Assembly (NCBI GenBank): GCA_031292565.1
Contig: JARLGW010000011.1
Location: forward strand, 186,001-250,000
Source of the DNA: Paludibacteraceae bacterium
Lineage (GTDB): Bacteria; Bacteroidota; Bacteroidia; Bacteroidales; Paludibacteraceae
Direction: 5' to 3'
DNA length: 64,000 nucleotides
Position 1 is the first letter of the stretch. Every line of letters starts with the position of its first letter. Shown here in pieces: positions 16,705 to 25,521 of this stretch. The notes under the pieces were generated by a model, which worked only from the letters and a program-made list of their open reading frames with translations, was not told the origin of the DNA and searched no databases. The translations under genes were made by a program, and so were the position numbers.

Positions 16705-18351
16705 CTAGTTCGTTGAAAGTAGGGTTTTTGCATTAAGAACAGCTGCCTCCGATAGGTTCGAGCCACTCAGCATTTGGGCAATTTCGGTAACTCGTTCGCT
16801 GGAGGTGAGCTTCTTAATGTTGGTGGTCGATTGGTCTTTATATACTTTGAAGTGATTCTGTCCCTTGGCTGCAATTTGGGGCAAATGGGTGATGCAAAGC
16901 ACTTGTATTTCGGTACTCATTTGGCGCATTATTTCTGCCATCTTATCTGCAATCTCACCCGAAACCCCGGTGTCAATTTCGTCAAATATAATAGTAGGTA
17001 GAGTTTTGCTACTGGCTATTAACGATTTTAAGCTTAGCATAACACGCGAAATTTCTCCTCCCGATGCTATTTCCGATACAGCTAGCAGGGGTGCATGCTC
17101 ATTTGCTGAAAATAAGAAGTCGGTTTCGTCGTTTCCGTTTGCCGATAAGGCTTGCTTTTCGGTGATTGTAACGTTGAAGCGGACGTGTGGCATGCCTAGT
17201 TGTTTAAGCTGTTTTACCAACTTATCCTCCATTTGTTTGCTGATTTTAACCCGGCTATTTGTCAACGTTTTTGCAGCCTCGGCAGCTTGCAGTTCGGCAG
17301 CTTCAATTTGTTTCTTTAGTGAATCTATTTCTTCGTCAAAAGAGGCTATTTTATGTAGTTTTTGTTCAAACTCATTCTGAAGGTCAAGAAGTTCGCTAAT
17401 GGTGGACACTCTATGTTTATGCTCCATCGAGTAGATTAAGTCCAGCCGTTGATTAATGTATTCAATCCGTTGCGGGTCAAAATCAATATCGTTTTGCTTC
17501 ACTTCTATTTCAGCGGAAAGGTCTTTAATGTCTATATAGCAAGAGTTTAGCCTTTCTTCAAATCCTTCTGATTCCGGCATGAATTTTTTTATACGGCGAA
17601 TGGAATTTAATCCCTCTTTTAGGTTCACTATCACGCCACCCATGTCGTTGCTCAAGAGTAGGTTTATTTTATTCAGTTCCGTTTTAATTTCCTCTGCATG
17701 AGTTAGTTGCTTTAGCTCGTTCTCCAGTTCCTCCTGCTCGTCGGGTTGCAGTTTGGCGGTTTCAAGCTGGCTGTATTGAAATTCAAGATATTCTTTATCG
17801 GCACTGTTTTTCTGGTTAGCCTCAATCAGCTCGTTTAATTGTTGGGAGAGGAGTTTGAACCGATTGAAATGCTTTTGGTATTCGGCTCTTTCTTTCTCGT
17901 TTTTTGCGATGGTATCAATCACGTTGAGCTGAAACAAGTTATCTTTAAGCAGCAGGTTTTCGTATTGAGAGTGGATGTCAATAAGTTTCTCACCCAAGTT
18001 TTTCAACGTGGATAAAGAAGCGGGGGTGTCGTTCACAAACGAGCGGGATTTGCCGTTAGCCAGTATTTCCCGGCGAATGATGCACGAATCGGCGTAGTCT
18101 AAATCGTTTTCATCGAAAAATGATTGAAGGCTATATTCCTGTATTTCAAAGCAAGCTTCTATCAAGCATTTTTCTGCTCCTTGTTTTATGGTTTTGGAGT
18201 CGGCTCGTTGCCCAAGTACCATTGCCAAAGCCCCCATAATGATGGATTTTCCCGCACCGGTTTCGCCGGTAATAACGGAAAAGCCTTTTTCAAAGTTGAT
18301 TTCCAACTTTTCTATAATGGCAAAGTTTTGTATGGACAAAGACCTGAGCAT
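16705..18351 (-). CDS. recN: DNA repair protein RecN
   Basis: This 548-residue SMC-like ATPase acts in double-strand-break repair. Walker A is GETGAGKSIIMGALAMVLGQRAD (residue about 30). A long coiled-coil arm occupies about 150-370 (NELIEANQKNSADKEYLEFQYSQLETAKL onward). The ABC signature is VSEIASGGEISRVMLSLK (near 425), and Walker B is TIIFDEIDTGVSGEIADKM. It is the last gene of the operon bamD-omega-coaBC-DUF4835-recN and begins 3 bp after the DUF4835 stop, which suggests translational coupling. Length is normal. Confidence 0.97.
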   Translation of the reverse strand: MLRSLSIQNFAIIEKLEINFEKGFSVITGETGAGKSIIMGALAMVLGQRADSKTIKQGAEKCLIEACFEIQEYSLQSFFDENDLDYADSCIIRREILANGKSRSFVNDTPASLSTLKNLGEKLIDIHSQYENLLLKDNLFQLNVIDTIAKNEKERAEYQKHFNRFKLLSQQLNELIEANQKNSADKEYLEFQYSQLETAKLQPDEQEELENELKQLTHAEEIKTELNKINLLLSNDMGGVIVNLKEGLNSIRRIKKFMPESEGFEERLNSCYIDIKDLSAEIEVKQNDIDFDPQRIEYINQRLDLIYSMEHKHRVSTISELLDLQNEFEQKLHKIASFDEEIDSLKKQIEAAELQAAEAAKTLTNSRVKISKQMEDKLVKQLKQLGMPHVRFNVTITEKQALSANGNDETDFLFSANEHAPLLAVSEIASGGEISRVMLSLKSLIASSKTLPTIIFDEIDTGVSGEIADKMAEIMRQMSTEIQVLCITHLPQIAAKGQNHFKVYKDQSTTNIKKLTSSERVTEIAQMLSGSNLSEAAVLNAKTLLSTN

Positions 18352-18354
18352 AAA

Positions 18355-19263
18355 TTAATTAGTATTGCTTTTTAATATAGGTTCGTATTTGGCCGATTGC
18401 GATGGATCTATATCCATGAGCAGGTTGTAAACGTCGTTTTTTTCAGTAGCCGGAGCATTGGAGAATACATTTACAATCTCGTCTCGTTTCGCTTCCAAAA
18501 AGGATGTGAGTGCCACGCAGGATGCTCTTGCCCGGTTTACTTCGCGTAGATATTGTATGGAGGAGGCAATTTTCGCACTGCCTTTCGCCACATCGCTGTT
18601 CATTTCGTCCAGTCCCAATCGGTGATAATCGTAATAGAACTCCCTGAATTTACGCAGGTTTTCGTCCAATAGATTATTGATTAATGCGTATCTGTTTCGG
18701 TCGTCCACAAAAGCTTTCCATCCTTTATCGCTTTCACCTTGAGCCAGGTTGACAATGGATTCTGCTTTTTCAAAATAAGGCGTTCCGCCAAACTTGGAGA
18801 AAGAATCGGAATCGTAACCAATAATTACATAGGCGTAATAGGCTAAAACCGCGGTCAGGTTGGACGAGTAAGATCCGTCGGTGTATTCCAAGGGCGACAT
18901 CTCGATGTATTCAAAGTTGAAATTTTCGTCTTTGAAATTAATTAGGGAGGTGTAATACGACGAATTGTACACGGGTCTTCTGGCTTGAACTTGAAGTGTT
19001 GCCGTGAAGGTTTTTTCGTCGGTTTGAGTGTTAATGGTTACTAGAAATGAGCATTCTATTTTTTCATTTGCCTTAAACTGCAAATCAGTCCATTTCCGGT
19101 TATTTAAAAAATCGGCTATTGCTTTTTGAAGAGATGTGGCTATTTGTTTGTTGTTGCTTTTTATTTTATCGGAGTTGACGCTCACATTGCATGTAAGTTC
19201 TTGAGCGTGCAACCCGAACAAACATAAAGATGTGAAGATGAATAAGATAAATAGTTTTCTCAT
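18355..19263 (-). CDS. DUF4835 secreted protein
   Basis: This 302-residue protein has a signal peptide (MRKLFILFIFTSLCLFGLHAQE). It then reads LTCNVSVNSDKI, a strand-rich N-terminal part with FLVTINTQTDEKTFTATLQVQARRPVYNSSY, and the family segment FNFEYIEMSPLEY...NLTAVLAYYAYVIIGYDSDSFSKFGGTPYFEKA. A helical C-terminal part follows. This is the Bacteroidetes family DUF4835, whose fixed place between coaBC and recN is seen here. The molecular role is unknown; it is probably periplasmic. It overlaps coaBC by four bases (ATGA). Confidence 0.93.
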   Translation of the reverse strand: MRKLFILFIFTSLCLFGLHAQELTCNVSVNSDKIKSNNKQIATSLQKAIADFLNNRKWTDLQFKANEKIECSFLVTINTQTDEKTFTATLQVQARRPVYNSSYYTSLINFKDENFNFEYIEMSPLEYTDGSYSSNLTAVLAYYAYVIIGYDSDSFSKFGGTPYFEKAESIVNLAQGESDKGWKAFVDDRNRYALINNLLDENLRKFREFYYDYHRLGLDEMNSDVAKGSAKIASSIQYLREVNRARASCVALTSFLEAKRDEIVNVFSNAPATEKNDVYNLLMDIDPSQSAKYEPILKSNTN

Positions 19264-20465
19264 TTTTTTATCAATAGTTCAATAGTATCGATAATATCTT
19301 TAGCTACCAATGTTTTGTCTTTTAAGTCGTAGCTCTGTTTCTGTCCGTTTCTTGATATAATAGTAATTTTATTTGTATCGTATTTGAATCCTGCATTTTT
19401 ATCCTGCAAGGAGTTTAGCACGATAAAATCCAAGTTCTTTTTTGTTAGTTTTTCCTGAGCGTTAAGCTCTTCGTTTTCAGTTTCGAGCGCGAAGCCAATT
19501 AAAATTTGGTTGCTCTTCTTTTCTTTTCCCAGTGCAGCGGCAATATCTTTTGTTTGTTTCAGTTCCAACGTGAGGTCGGAATCCTTTTTCTTCTTCAGCT
19601 TGTTTTCCGCCGTTTCTTTGGGTGTGAAATCGGCCACGGCGGCACACAAAATAGTGATGTCGGCATTCGAAAAACTTTCGTGTGCTTGTTGATACATTTC
19701 TTCCGCCGATTCTACATCTATCCGTGTAATGTTTGGGTGGTTCGTGGTCAATTGCACAGGCCCCGCAACCAGTATTACGTTAGCTCCTTTTTCCGCGCAG
19801 GTTTGTGCTAACGCGAAACCCATTTTGCCGGAAGAATAATTGCCGATGAAGCGTACCGGATCAATTTTTTCGTACGTGGGCCCGGCGGTAATCAGTACCT
19901 TCTTCCCTGATATTGCACTTGGATTAGTATATAGGTTTTCTATAAATTGCAGGATATTTTCAGGTTCCTCCATGCGCCCTTTGCCATCCAATCCGCTAGC
20001 CAGTTCGCCTGCCGTTGGTTCGATAATGTAATTGCCGTATGATTTGAGGGTGCCCAGGTTTTTTTGTGTAGCCGGATGTGCATACATATCCAAATCCATT
20101 GCAGGAGCTACAATTACGGGGCATTTTGCCGAAAAGTAGGTGGTGAGCAACAGGTTGTCGGCGATGCCGTTAGCCATTTTACCAATGGTGTTGGCCGTGG
20201 CGGGAGCAATAATGTACCCATCAGCCCAAAGGCCTAAGCTTACATGGCTATTCCAATTCCCGTTGGTGGGGTCGAAGAAATCTACCAATATCGGATTTTT
20301 AGCCAACGTGGCTAATGTTAAGGGGCTGATAAATTCTTTAGCCAGTGGGGTCATCACCACTTTTACTTCAGCACCCTGTTTTACCAATAAGCGAATTAAG
20401 GAGGCCGATTTGTACGCGGCAATGCTGCCGGTAATACCTAATATGAATTTTTTCCCTTGTAACAT
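19260..20465 (-). CDS. coaBC: Bifunctional phosphopantothenoylcysteine decarboxylase / phosphopantothenate-cysteine ligase
   Basis: This protein of about 401 residues catalyses two consecutive steps of coenzyme A synthesis. The N-terminal flavoprotein CoaC half starts GKKFILGITGSIAAYKSASLIRLL and carries the catalytic His in NWNSHVSLGLWAD and APAMDLDMYAHPATQ. The CoaB ligase half starts near GKKVLITAGPTYEKIDPVRFIGNYSSGKMG and has the KKKKDSDLTLELKQTKDI lysines. ATG 20465 (MLQGKKF) is chosen over the track start 20519, which adds a non-homologous leader. It overlaps DUF4835 by four bases. Confidence 0.96.
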   Translation of the reverse strand: MLQGKKFILGITGSIAAYKSASLIRLLVKQGAEVKVVMTPLAKEFISPLTLATLAKNPILVDFFDPTNGNWNSHVSLGLWADGYIIAPATANTIGKMANGIADNLLLTTYFSAKCPVIVAPAMDLDMYAHPATQKNLGTLKSYGNYIIEPTAGELASGLDGKGRMEEPENILQFIENLYTNPSAISGKKVLITAGPTYEKIDPVRFIGNYSSGKMGFALAQTCAEKGANVILVAGPVQLTTNHPNITRIDVESAEEMYQQAHESFSNADITILCAAVADFTPKETAENKLKKKKDSDLTLELKQTKDIAAALGKEKKSNQILIGFALETENEELNAQEKLTKKNLDFIVLNSLQDKNAGFKYDTNKITIISRNGQKQSYDLKDKTLVAKDIIDTIELLIKK

Positions 20466-20569
20466 GTGCTTGTATTTGTGATGTGTAAAAATACAAAAAA
20501 AGACAAAAGAACAATTCATATTAAGCTGAACTATTCTTTTATCTTTTTAATAAGGTATAAGAAAAAATA

Positions 20570-20896
20570 TTATTTCTTGATTTTAGCAGGGTTGCGATAG
20601 AAAACTTTGCCTTCAATAAATTCTTGAACGGCAATTAAAGTTGATTTCGGTAATTTTTCGTAGAACCGAGAAATTTCTATTTGTTCCCTGTTTTCAAAAA
20701 CTTCTTCTAAATTATCGGTATATGAAGCAAATTCCTGAAGTTTTTTCTCCAGTTCATTTTTCATTTCCACGTTAATTTGATTGGATCTTTTGCCAATAAT
20801 TTTTACCGTTTCGTAAATGTTTCCAACTTCAGCACTAAGGCTGTTCATATCACGAGTAATGGTATTGGTAGGTGCATTTGTTTTTTTGAAGTCCAT
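20570..20896 (-). CDS. rpoZ: RNA polymerase omega subunit, Rpb6-like Bacteroidetes form
   Basis: This 108-residue protein contains NIYETVKIIGKRSNQINVEMKNELEKKLQEF (the omega/Rpb6 core 'e.v..i.kRa.qi') and then an acidic Asp/Glu-rich segment ending in VQEFIEGKVFYRNP. This diverged family is annotated as the omega subunit in Bacteroidetes; it stabilises the beta-prime subunit. Canonical omega motifs are only partly recognisable. Position between bamD (10 bp upstream) and coaBC is the conserved Bacteroidetes arrangement and supports the call. Confidence 0.82.
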   Translation of the reverse strand: MDFKKTNAPTNTITRDMNSLSAEVGNIYETVKIIGKRSNQINVEMKNELEKKLQEFASYTDNLEEVFENREQIEISRFYEKLPKSTLIAVQEFIEGKVFYRNPAKIKK

Positions 20897-20906
20897 AATG
20901 TGTATG

Positions 20907-21713
20907 TTATTCTTTTACAAAGTTTTTTGAGGTTTTAAAGATGCTTTCTGCTTCTTTTGCATATTTGCTTTTAGGAAAATCGTTTACAAAATTATAATAT
21001 TCGTCGATAGTTTCTCTAAATCTGGACTCTTTTTTTGTAGGAATACTTTGTTCCGCCTGATTGAATTTTGATTCCAATACCAAAAAAGAGAAGTCTTCTT
21101 TATATTTTGTGTTAGGGTAATCTTTCAACGCGTTCGTTGATGTAATGATGGCCGAAAGATAATTATTTCCCTGGTAGTTACCCAAATCATAATATAGTTT
21201 TGCATTCAAATAGGCTTTGTAAGCCATTTTTTCTTGCATTTCTTCTACATATTTATTGGCATCGTTGGCCTTATTGCTATTGGGGAATATTTGCAGAAAC
21301 TCTTGAAAAGCATTGATAGCATTCACAGTTTCCTCCTGATCCAAGCGTGCATCTGGCGAATCCTTGTAGTGGGAATAGCCTACCATAAACCAACATTCTT
21401 CACTATATTTTCCTCTAGGGAATGACTTAGTATAAGTGGCGTAGTAGTTTGCTGCCGAAAAATAATCTTTATTTCCCCAATAGGATTGAGCTGTAAGGAA
21501 AAGTACATCTTCTGACTTGTCAGTTCCTTTATAATAAGTTGAAACCGCGTCAAGCAGGGTAATAGTTTTCAAATATTCCTTTTTGGCATAATATTTTTTT
21601 GCTTCTTCAAATTTTAATTGATTATCATTGCTTTTCAATAACTTCTCGTAGCTGCTACAAGAGCTGAAAACCGTTAAAAACAGAAGTATATAGAGAATAT
21701 TTCTTTTCCTCAT
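20907..21713 (-). CDS. bamD: Outer membrane assembly lipoprotein BamD
   Basis: This 268-residue lipoprotein of the beta-barrel assembly machine has a lipobox FSSCSSYEKLL after MRKRNILYILLFLTV. TPR repeats follow: KYYAKKEYLKTITLLDAVSTYYKGTDKSEDVLFLTAQSYWGNKDYFSAANYYATYTKSFPRGKYSEECWFMVGYSHY is typical. It ends in a further TPR with NDFPKSKYAKEAE. ATG 21713 is chosen because the lipoprotein signal starts there; the track start 21764 adds 17 odd residues. It heads the five-gene operon. Confidence 0.93.
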   Translation of the reverse strand: MRKRNILYILLFLTVFSSCSSYEKLLKSNDNQLKFEEAKKYYAKKEYLKTITLLDAVSTYYKGTDKSEDVLFLTAQSYWGNKDYFSAANYYATYTKSFPRGKYSEECWFMVGYSHYKDSPDARLDQEETVNAINAFQEFLQIFPNSNKANDANKYVEEMQEKMAYKAYLNAKLYYDLGNYQGNNYLSAIITSTNALKDYPNTKYKEDFSFLVLESKFNQAEQSIPTKKESRFRETIDEYYNFVNDFPKSKYAKEAESIFKTSKNFVKE

Positions 21714-21733
21714 ATAAGTAAAAAATTGAATGG

Positions 21734-21764
21734 CAAAGGTATATAATCTGAATGAATTATTCAA
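21734..21764 (-). promoter_or_regulatory. Promoter of the bamD-recN operon
   Basis: On the minus strand a -7 element TACCTTTG (21741 to 21734) is preceded, after 19 bp, by TTGA at the -33 position (21764 to 21761). It lies about 20 bp upstream of the bamD start codon. Confidence 0.55.
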
Positions 21765-21855
21765 CTAAATCTATTTCAAATTAACGAAGATTGGCAATGT
21801 TGTCTTTCTTATGTATAGTTTTCTAAACGCTGCTTATTTATTTGAACCTGTAAAA

Positions 21856-21886
21856 TTTGTGTGCCTCTTTTTTGTTTTTACCTTTG
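21856..21886 (+). promoter_or_regulatory. Perfect Bacteroidetes consensus promoter of the OmpA/PD40 gene
   Basis: TTTG (21856-21859), exactly 19 bp, then TACCTTTG (21879-21886) match the consensus TTTG-N19-TAnnTTTG fully. The start codon follows at 21984, leaving an untranslated leader of about 90 bases. Confidence 0.75.
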
Positions 21887-21983
21887 TTTCAATTCTACCA
21901 AAAACAATTAGTCATTGCAGAATACCCTTTTTAGGGCTAAAAATGGCATTCCATCCGTTCACGTAAAATAAAATTGAGTATCC

Positions 21984-24701
21984 ATGAAAAGAGTAGCTTT
22001 TGTATTTCTGTTTAGCATTATTTCACTCAACTTGTTGTGGTCGCAAAACGATTTACTGGATTTGATTAAGGACGGTAAGCTAGAGAAGGTGGATAAAAAG
22101 GTGGATAAAATTTTACAAAAAACGCCCGACGATATTAACGCGAATTACTGTAAAGCCTTGGTGCTTACGCAAAAAGATTATAGTTTTTACAATCCCGATT
22201 CGGCTTACAAATACATTGTGAAAACCAAAGAGCTTTTTTCCGACTTAAAGGATAAAGCAAAATTGGCCGAACTCCGTAAGTTGAAAATAAATATGTCGGC
22301 TATTAACAAAGCCACCAACCTCATCTACAAATCAGCCTTGGAGCGTGCGGATGCCGATAACTCGGTGCTTGCCTACATGCAGTTTTTGCAAACCTATCCT
22401 GCTGCGGGCGATAACTTCAAGCAGCAGGCCGAGGATAAAATGGGTGCTATTTACTTAAAAGCAATTACCGATACAAATTCGGTGGCTGCCTATCGCGATT
22501 TTATAGCCAACCATCCGGCTTCGGCGGCAGTAGTCAAAGCTAAGGAGCGAATGGCAAAGCTTGCTTTTGCCGAGGCAGAACAGACCAACACGAAGAAGGC
22601 GTACAAGGATTTTATGGATAATTATCCTCAAAGCAAGGATTACGCAAAGGCTCAAAAGCGGTATAAGACCCTGCAATACATGGCGGTGATGCCTGCCGAT
22701 AGATGGTACACCTATAAAGCTATTGCCGAAACAAAGCCAAACGCCAAGGAGGTGGACGAAGCACGGGATAGCATCTTGACCATCGCCCGTAGGTATAGCG
22801 ATTTGGATATTTTAAGATATTGCATTGACCATTTTAAGGGTGGAAAAAGGGATGAAGCCTTTCTTTTGTATCACGATATTTACACCAGTGATGGCGAAAA
22901 GGCCACGCTCAATCAGTTTTACCGGGGCAATGCCGATCCGTTGTTCAAAACATTACGAGTTACGGATTTTCAGCTAGCCGAGTTGGGCGATTCGCTCAAA
23001 TTGGAAGACGAGTTTGATGCAAAGAAACTAAAGATGTATGACCGCTACATAAAAAAAGCGGCTCCACGCGAACGCGCTTTCGTGGCGTTGCAAAAAATGA
23101 TGGCTGCCGATATTGCAGCCAAACGTTGGGAACCGGCGATAGAAAAACTGATGTATTATCGCAGCTATTTCGGGGTAAACAATAAGGAGATAAATAACCT
23201 CAACGTTTTGTTGAGGGCAAAAACGGATAACTCCATCAAAATAAATTCCGTGGGGAGTGGGATCAACACCGTGTCGGGTGGAGAGTATGTACCCGTTATC
23301 ACGGCTGACGACCAAACGATGTATTTTGGTGGAAAAGGACGCAAAGACAGCATTGGGGGCGAAGATATTTATGTTTCGCGAAAAGAAAATAACGTGTGGC
23401 AGCCAGCACAAATAATTAAAGAACTTTCGTTCGCGAAATCGAACGATGCACCCCTTAGTGTTTCTGCTGATGGTACTGAATTATTAATCTTTGCATCGGG
23501 GAAAATAGGTTACTCTTTCAAGGCTGCTAAGGGTGGATGGAGCAGACCTCAGGCATTTGCCAACCCGATTAATTCCGACAGTTGGCAGGCGGATGCCATG
23601 ATTACCAGCGATGGGCGAGCTTTGCTTTTTGCTTCTACCCGCAACGGGGGGTATGGCGTGGTGATAACCCGCCCTTATCATGGTAGCAGCCAGTATAATT
23701 CGGATATTTACGTTTCCGTGTTGGACGAAAACAACCAGTGGGGCGACCCTATTAACCTGGGGCCGGTTATCAATACACGGTATGCCGACCGTATGCCGTT
23801 TCTGCACCCCGATATGAAAACCTTGTATTTCAGTTCCGACGGGCATGGCGGTTTGGGTGGCTTGGACGTGTATAAATCCACTCGACTGGCCGATACCTGC
23901 TGGAACTGTTGGAGCGAACCTGTTAATTTGGGTAAGGACATTAATACCGAGTCGCACGATTGGGGCTATAAAATATCTACCGATGGCGAGAAGGCTTATT
24001 TTGCCAAGGGTAGCAAGGGTGAAATTAGCAATGATATTTATTCGCTCAACTTGCCGCTATCCATGCGCCCCAATATGGTGGCTACTATAGCTGGCAAACT
24101 GAGCAACGCACAAAATCAGGCTCTTGATGCCGAAATAGTGTGGGAGGATTTGGAAACGGGGCAGGTGATGGGGCAATCTAAAGCCGACCCCAAGGACGGC
24201 AGCTATTTCGTGGTGCTGCCGTTGGGCAAAATGTATGGCTACCATGTGCAAAAGGATGGCTACTATCCGCTGTCGGACAACGTGGATTTGCGGAAAGAGA
24301 AAAATCCGATCAAAGTGCATAAAGACATTACACTGCCATCTATACAGGATATGATAACCAAAGGCATCGCGGTGCCAATTACCAACCTGTTTTTCAACAC
24401 GAATGAAAGTGTGATACTGCCGTATTCCATCCCCGAATTGAAGCGGATGGCTACCATTATAAAAGCTAAGAAATTGAAGGTGGAAATAAGCGGACATACC
24501 GACAACGTGGGTGATGCTAAAAAGAATCAAACGCTATCGGAAAACAGGGCTGCCGCCGTGAAAGATTTCTTGGTGAAGGAGGGGCTGAATGCCGAACTGC
24601 TTACCATCAAAGGCTATGGTGCCACCAAACCTGTGACTGGCAATAAAACTGAAGCCGGCCGTGCCAAGAACAGACGGGTGGAGCTTCGGATTGTAAAATA
24701 G
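21984..24701 (+). CDS. OmpA-family protein with TPR and PD40 propeller (PorE-like architecture)
   Basis: This 905-residue envelope protein begins with a signal peptide (residues 1-20, ending LLWSQND). TPR/Sel1-like helical repeats occupy about 20-330. A WD40-like PD40 propeller occupies about 415-690; its blades include PVITADDQTMYFGGKG, APLSVSADGTELLIFAS and PFLHPDMKTLYFSSDGHGGLGGLDVYKS. A carboxypeptidase-regulatory-like domain follows (VATIAGKLSNAQNQALDAEIVWED), then a C-terminal OmpA domain with FFNTNESVILPYSIPELKRMA, NQTLSENRAAAVKDFL and AKNRRVELRIV for peptidoglycan binding. This order equals that of PorE of the T9SS, but larger than I recall for PorE, and Bacteroidetes carry several such paralogues. 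The exact role is therefore inference. Confidence 0.85.
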   Translation: MKRVAFVFLFSIISLNLLWSQNDLLDLIKDGKLEKVDKKVDKILQKTPDDINANYCKALVLTQKDYSFYNPDSAYKYIVKTKELFSDLKDKAKLAELRKLKINMSAINKATNLIYKSALERADADNSVLAYMQFLQTYPAAGDNFKQQAEDKMGAIYLKAITDTNSVAAYRDFIANHPASAAVVKAKERMAKLAFAEAEQTNTKKAYKDFMDNYPQSKDYAKAQKRYKTLQYMAVMPADRWYTYKAIAETKPNAKEVDEARDSILTIARRYSDLDILRYCIDHFKGGKRDEAFLLYHDIYTSDGEKATLNQFYRGNADPLFKTLRVTDFQLAELGDSLKLEDEFDAKKLKMYDRYIKKAAPRERAFVALQKMMAADIAAKRWEPAIEKLMYYRSYFGVNNKEINNLNVLLRAKTDNSIKINSVGSGINTVSGGEYVPVITADDQTMYFGGKGRKDSIGGEDIYVSRKENNVWQPAQIIKELSFAKSNDAPLSVSADGTELLIFASGKIGYSFKAAKGGWSRPQAFANPINSDSWQADAMITSDGRALLFASTRNGGYGVVITRPYHGSSQYNSDIYVSVLDENNQWGDPINLGPVINTRYADRMPFLHPDMKTLYFSSDGHGGLGGLDVYKSTRLADTCWNCWSEPVNLGKDINTESHDWGYKISTDGEKAYFAKGSKGEISNDIYSLNLPLSMRPNMVATIAGKLSNAQNQALDAEIVWEDLETGQVMGQSKADPKDGSYFVVLPLGKMYGYHVQKDGYYPLSDNVDLRKEKNPIKVHKDITLPSIQDMITKGIAVPITNLFFNTNESVILPYSIPELKRMATIIKAKKLKVEISGHTDNVGDAKKNQTLSENRAAAVKDFLVKEGLNAELLTIKGYGATKPVTGNKTEAGRAKNRRVELRIVK

Positions 24702-24705
24702 ATTT

Positions 24706-25488
24706 CTAGAATAAACGATGTGTATCGGCATATACGAAGGCTTCGGAAAAGTTCTTCGTGTTCGTTTTTTCAAAGATATGTCGCTTATGTGTTTTTATCG
24801 TGTTGGTAGATATAAACATTTTATCCGCTATTTCTTGTTCGGTAAACCCTCTGGAATTAAGTATTAAAACTTTCTTTTCCGTTTCGGTCAGGTTTATCTT
24901 TTTCATGGGAGACAAACAGTTTTTCTCGAAAGAATATTCAAGTTTTTCGCCCGTGTCTTTCAATTCTATATAGCAGCAAACATCCTGTGCCTTGGTGGAT
25001 AAGGACATGCGTGCAATGGACATCCACATAAGCCCTTCTGGTGAAAACAAGAAAGGAGTGAGGCGTATTTCTACATTCAGCTTACGCCCTGTTTTATGAA
25101 TGTAATGGTGGTTGATATACCCGGCAAATTTGTCCCGTCGTTCCACCGGGAGTGTATGGATATATTGAAATGTTATTTTCTTAATTTGTTCTACAAACGC
25201 GGCTTCTTCCGCGGGTATTATTTCTTTGGAGAAGGCAATGCCTTTCTTTAATATGTAATCGTAAGAGTATCCGAACGTGAGAAAATCCTGTGCAATATAG
25301 AAAGCGTATTCCCCCTTGTAATAATCAAAAATTACAATGTTTTCGTTGGACACCTGCATGAATGATTTTATCGTCTCCAGTTTTTCCTCAAATATACTAT
25401 AATCGGGCTCAGAGTGAAAAGCCTGTCTTAGTGCGGTAAATACCTCTTTTTTAGGTTGAGTTTCGTTTTTTAATTCGGTTTCTTCCAT
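24706..25488 (-). CDS. LuxR-type transcription regulator
   Basis: This 260-residue protein has a C-terminal LuxR/GerE helix-turn-helix, LTETEKKVLILNSRGFTEQEIADKMFISTNTIKTHKRHIFEKTNTKNFSEA (about 197-250). The N-terminal 180 residues include FYIAQDFLTFGYSYDYILKKGI and a PAS-like middle (KLNVEIRLTPFLFSPEGLMWMSI). No receiver aspartate or histidine-kinase part is visible. Such PAS-LuxR proteins are one-component regulators. It converges with the OmpA/PD40 gene, four bases apart, and is followed at 34 bp by apbE on the same strand. Its target genes are unknown. Confidence 0.85.
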   Translation of the reverse strand: MEETELKNETQPKKEVFTALRQAFHSEPDYSIFEEKLETIKSFMQVSNENIVIFDYYKGEYAFYIAQDFLTFGYSYDYILKKGIAFSKEIIPAEEAAFVEQIKKITFQYIHTLPVERRDKFAGYINHHYIHKTGRKLNVEIRLTPFLFSPEGLMWMSIARMSLSTKAQDVCCYIELKDTGEKLEYSFEKNCLSPMKKINLTETEKKVLILNSRGFTEQEIADKMFISTNTIKTHKRHIFEKTNTKNFSEAFVYADTHRLF

Positions 25489-25521
25489 CGTTGTTGAATA
25501 TTTATTGAAACGTGTAGAAAG

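Noticed and set aside
23484-23957. 157-residue minus-strand ORF inside the OmpA/PD40 gene
   Set aside because: It lies wholly within the PD40 propeller coding frame and has no recognisable domain.
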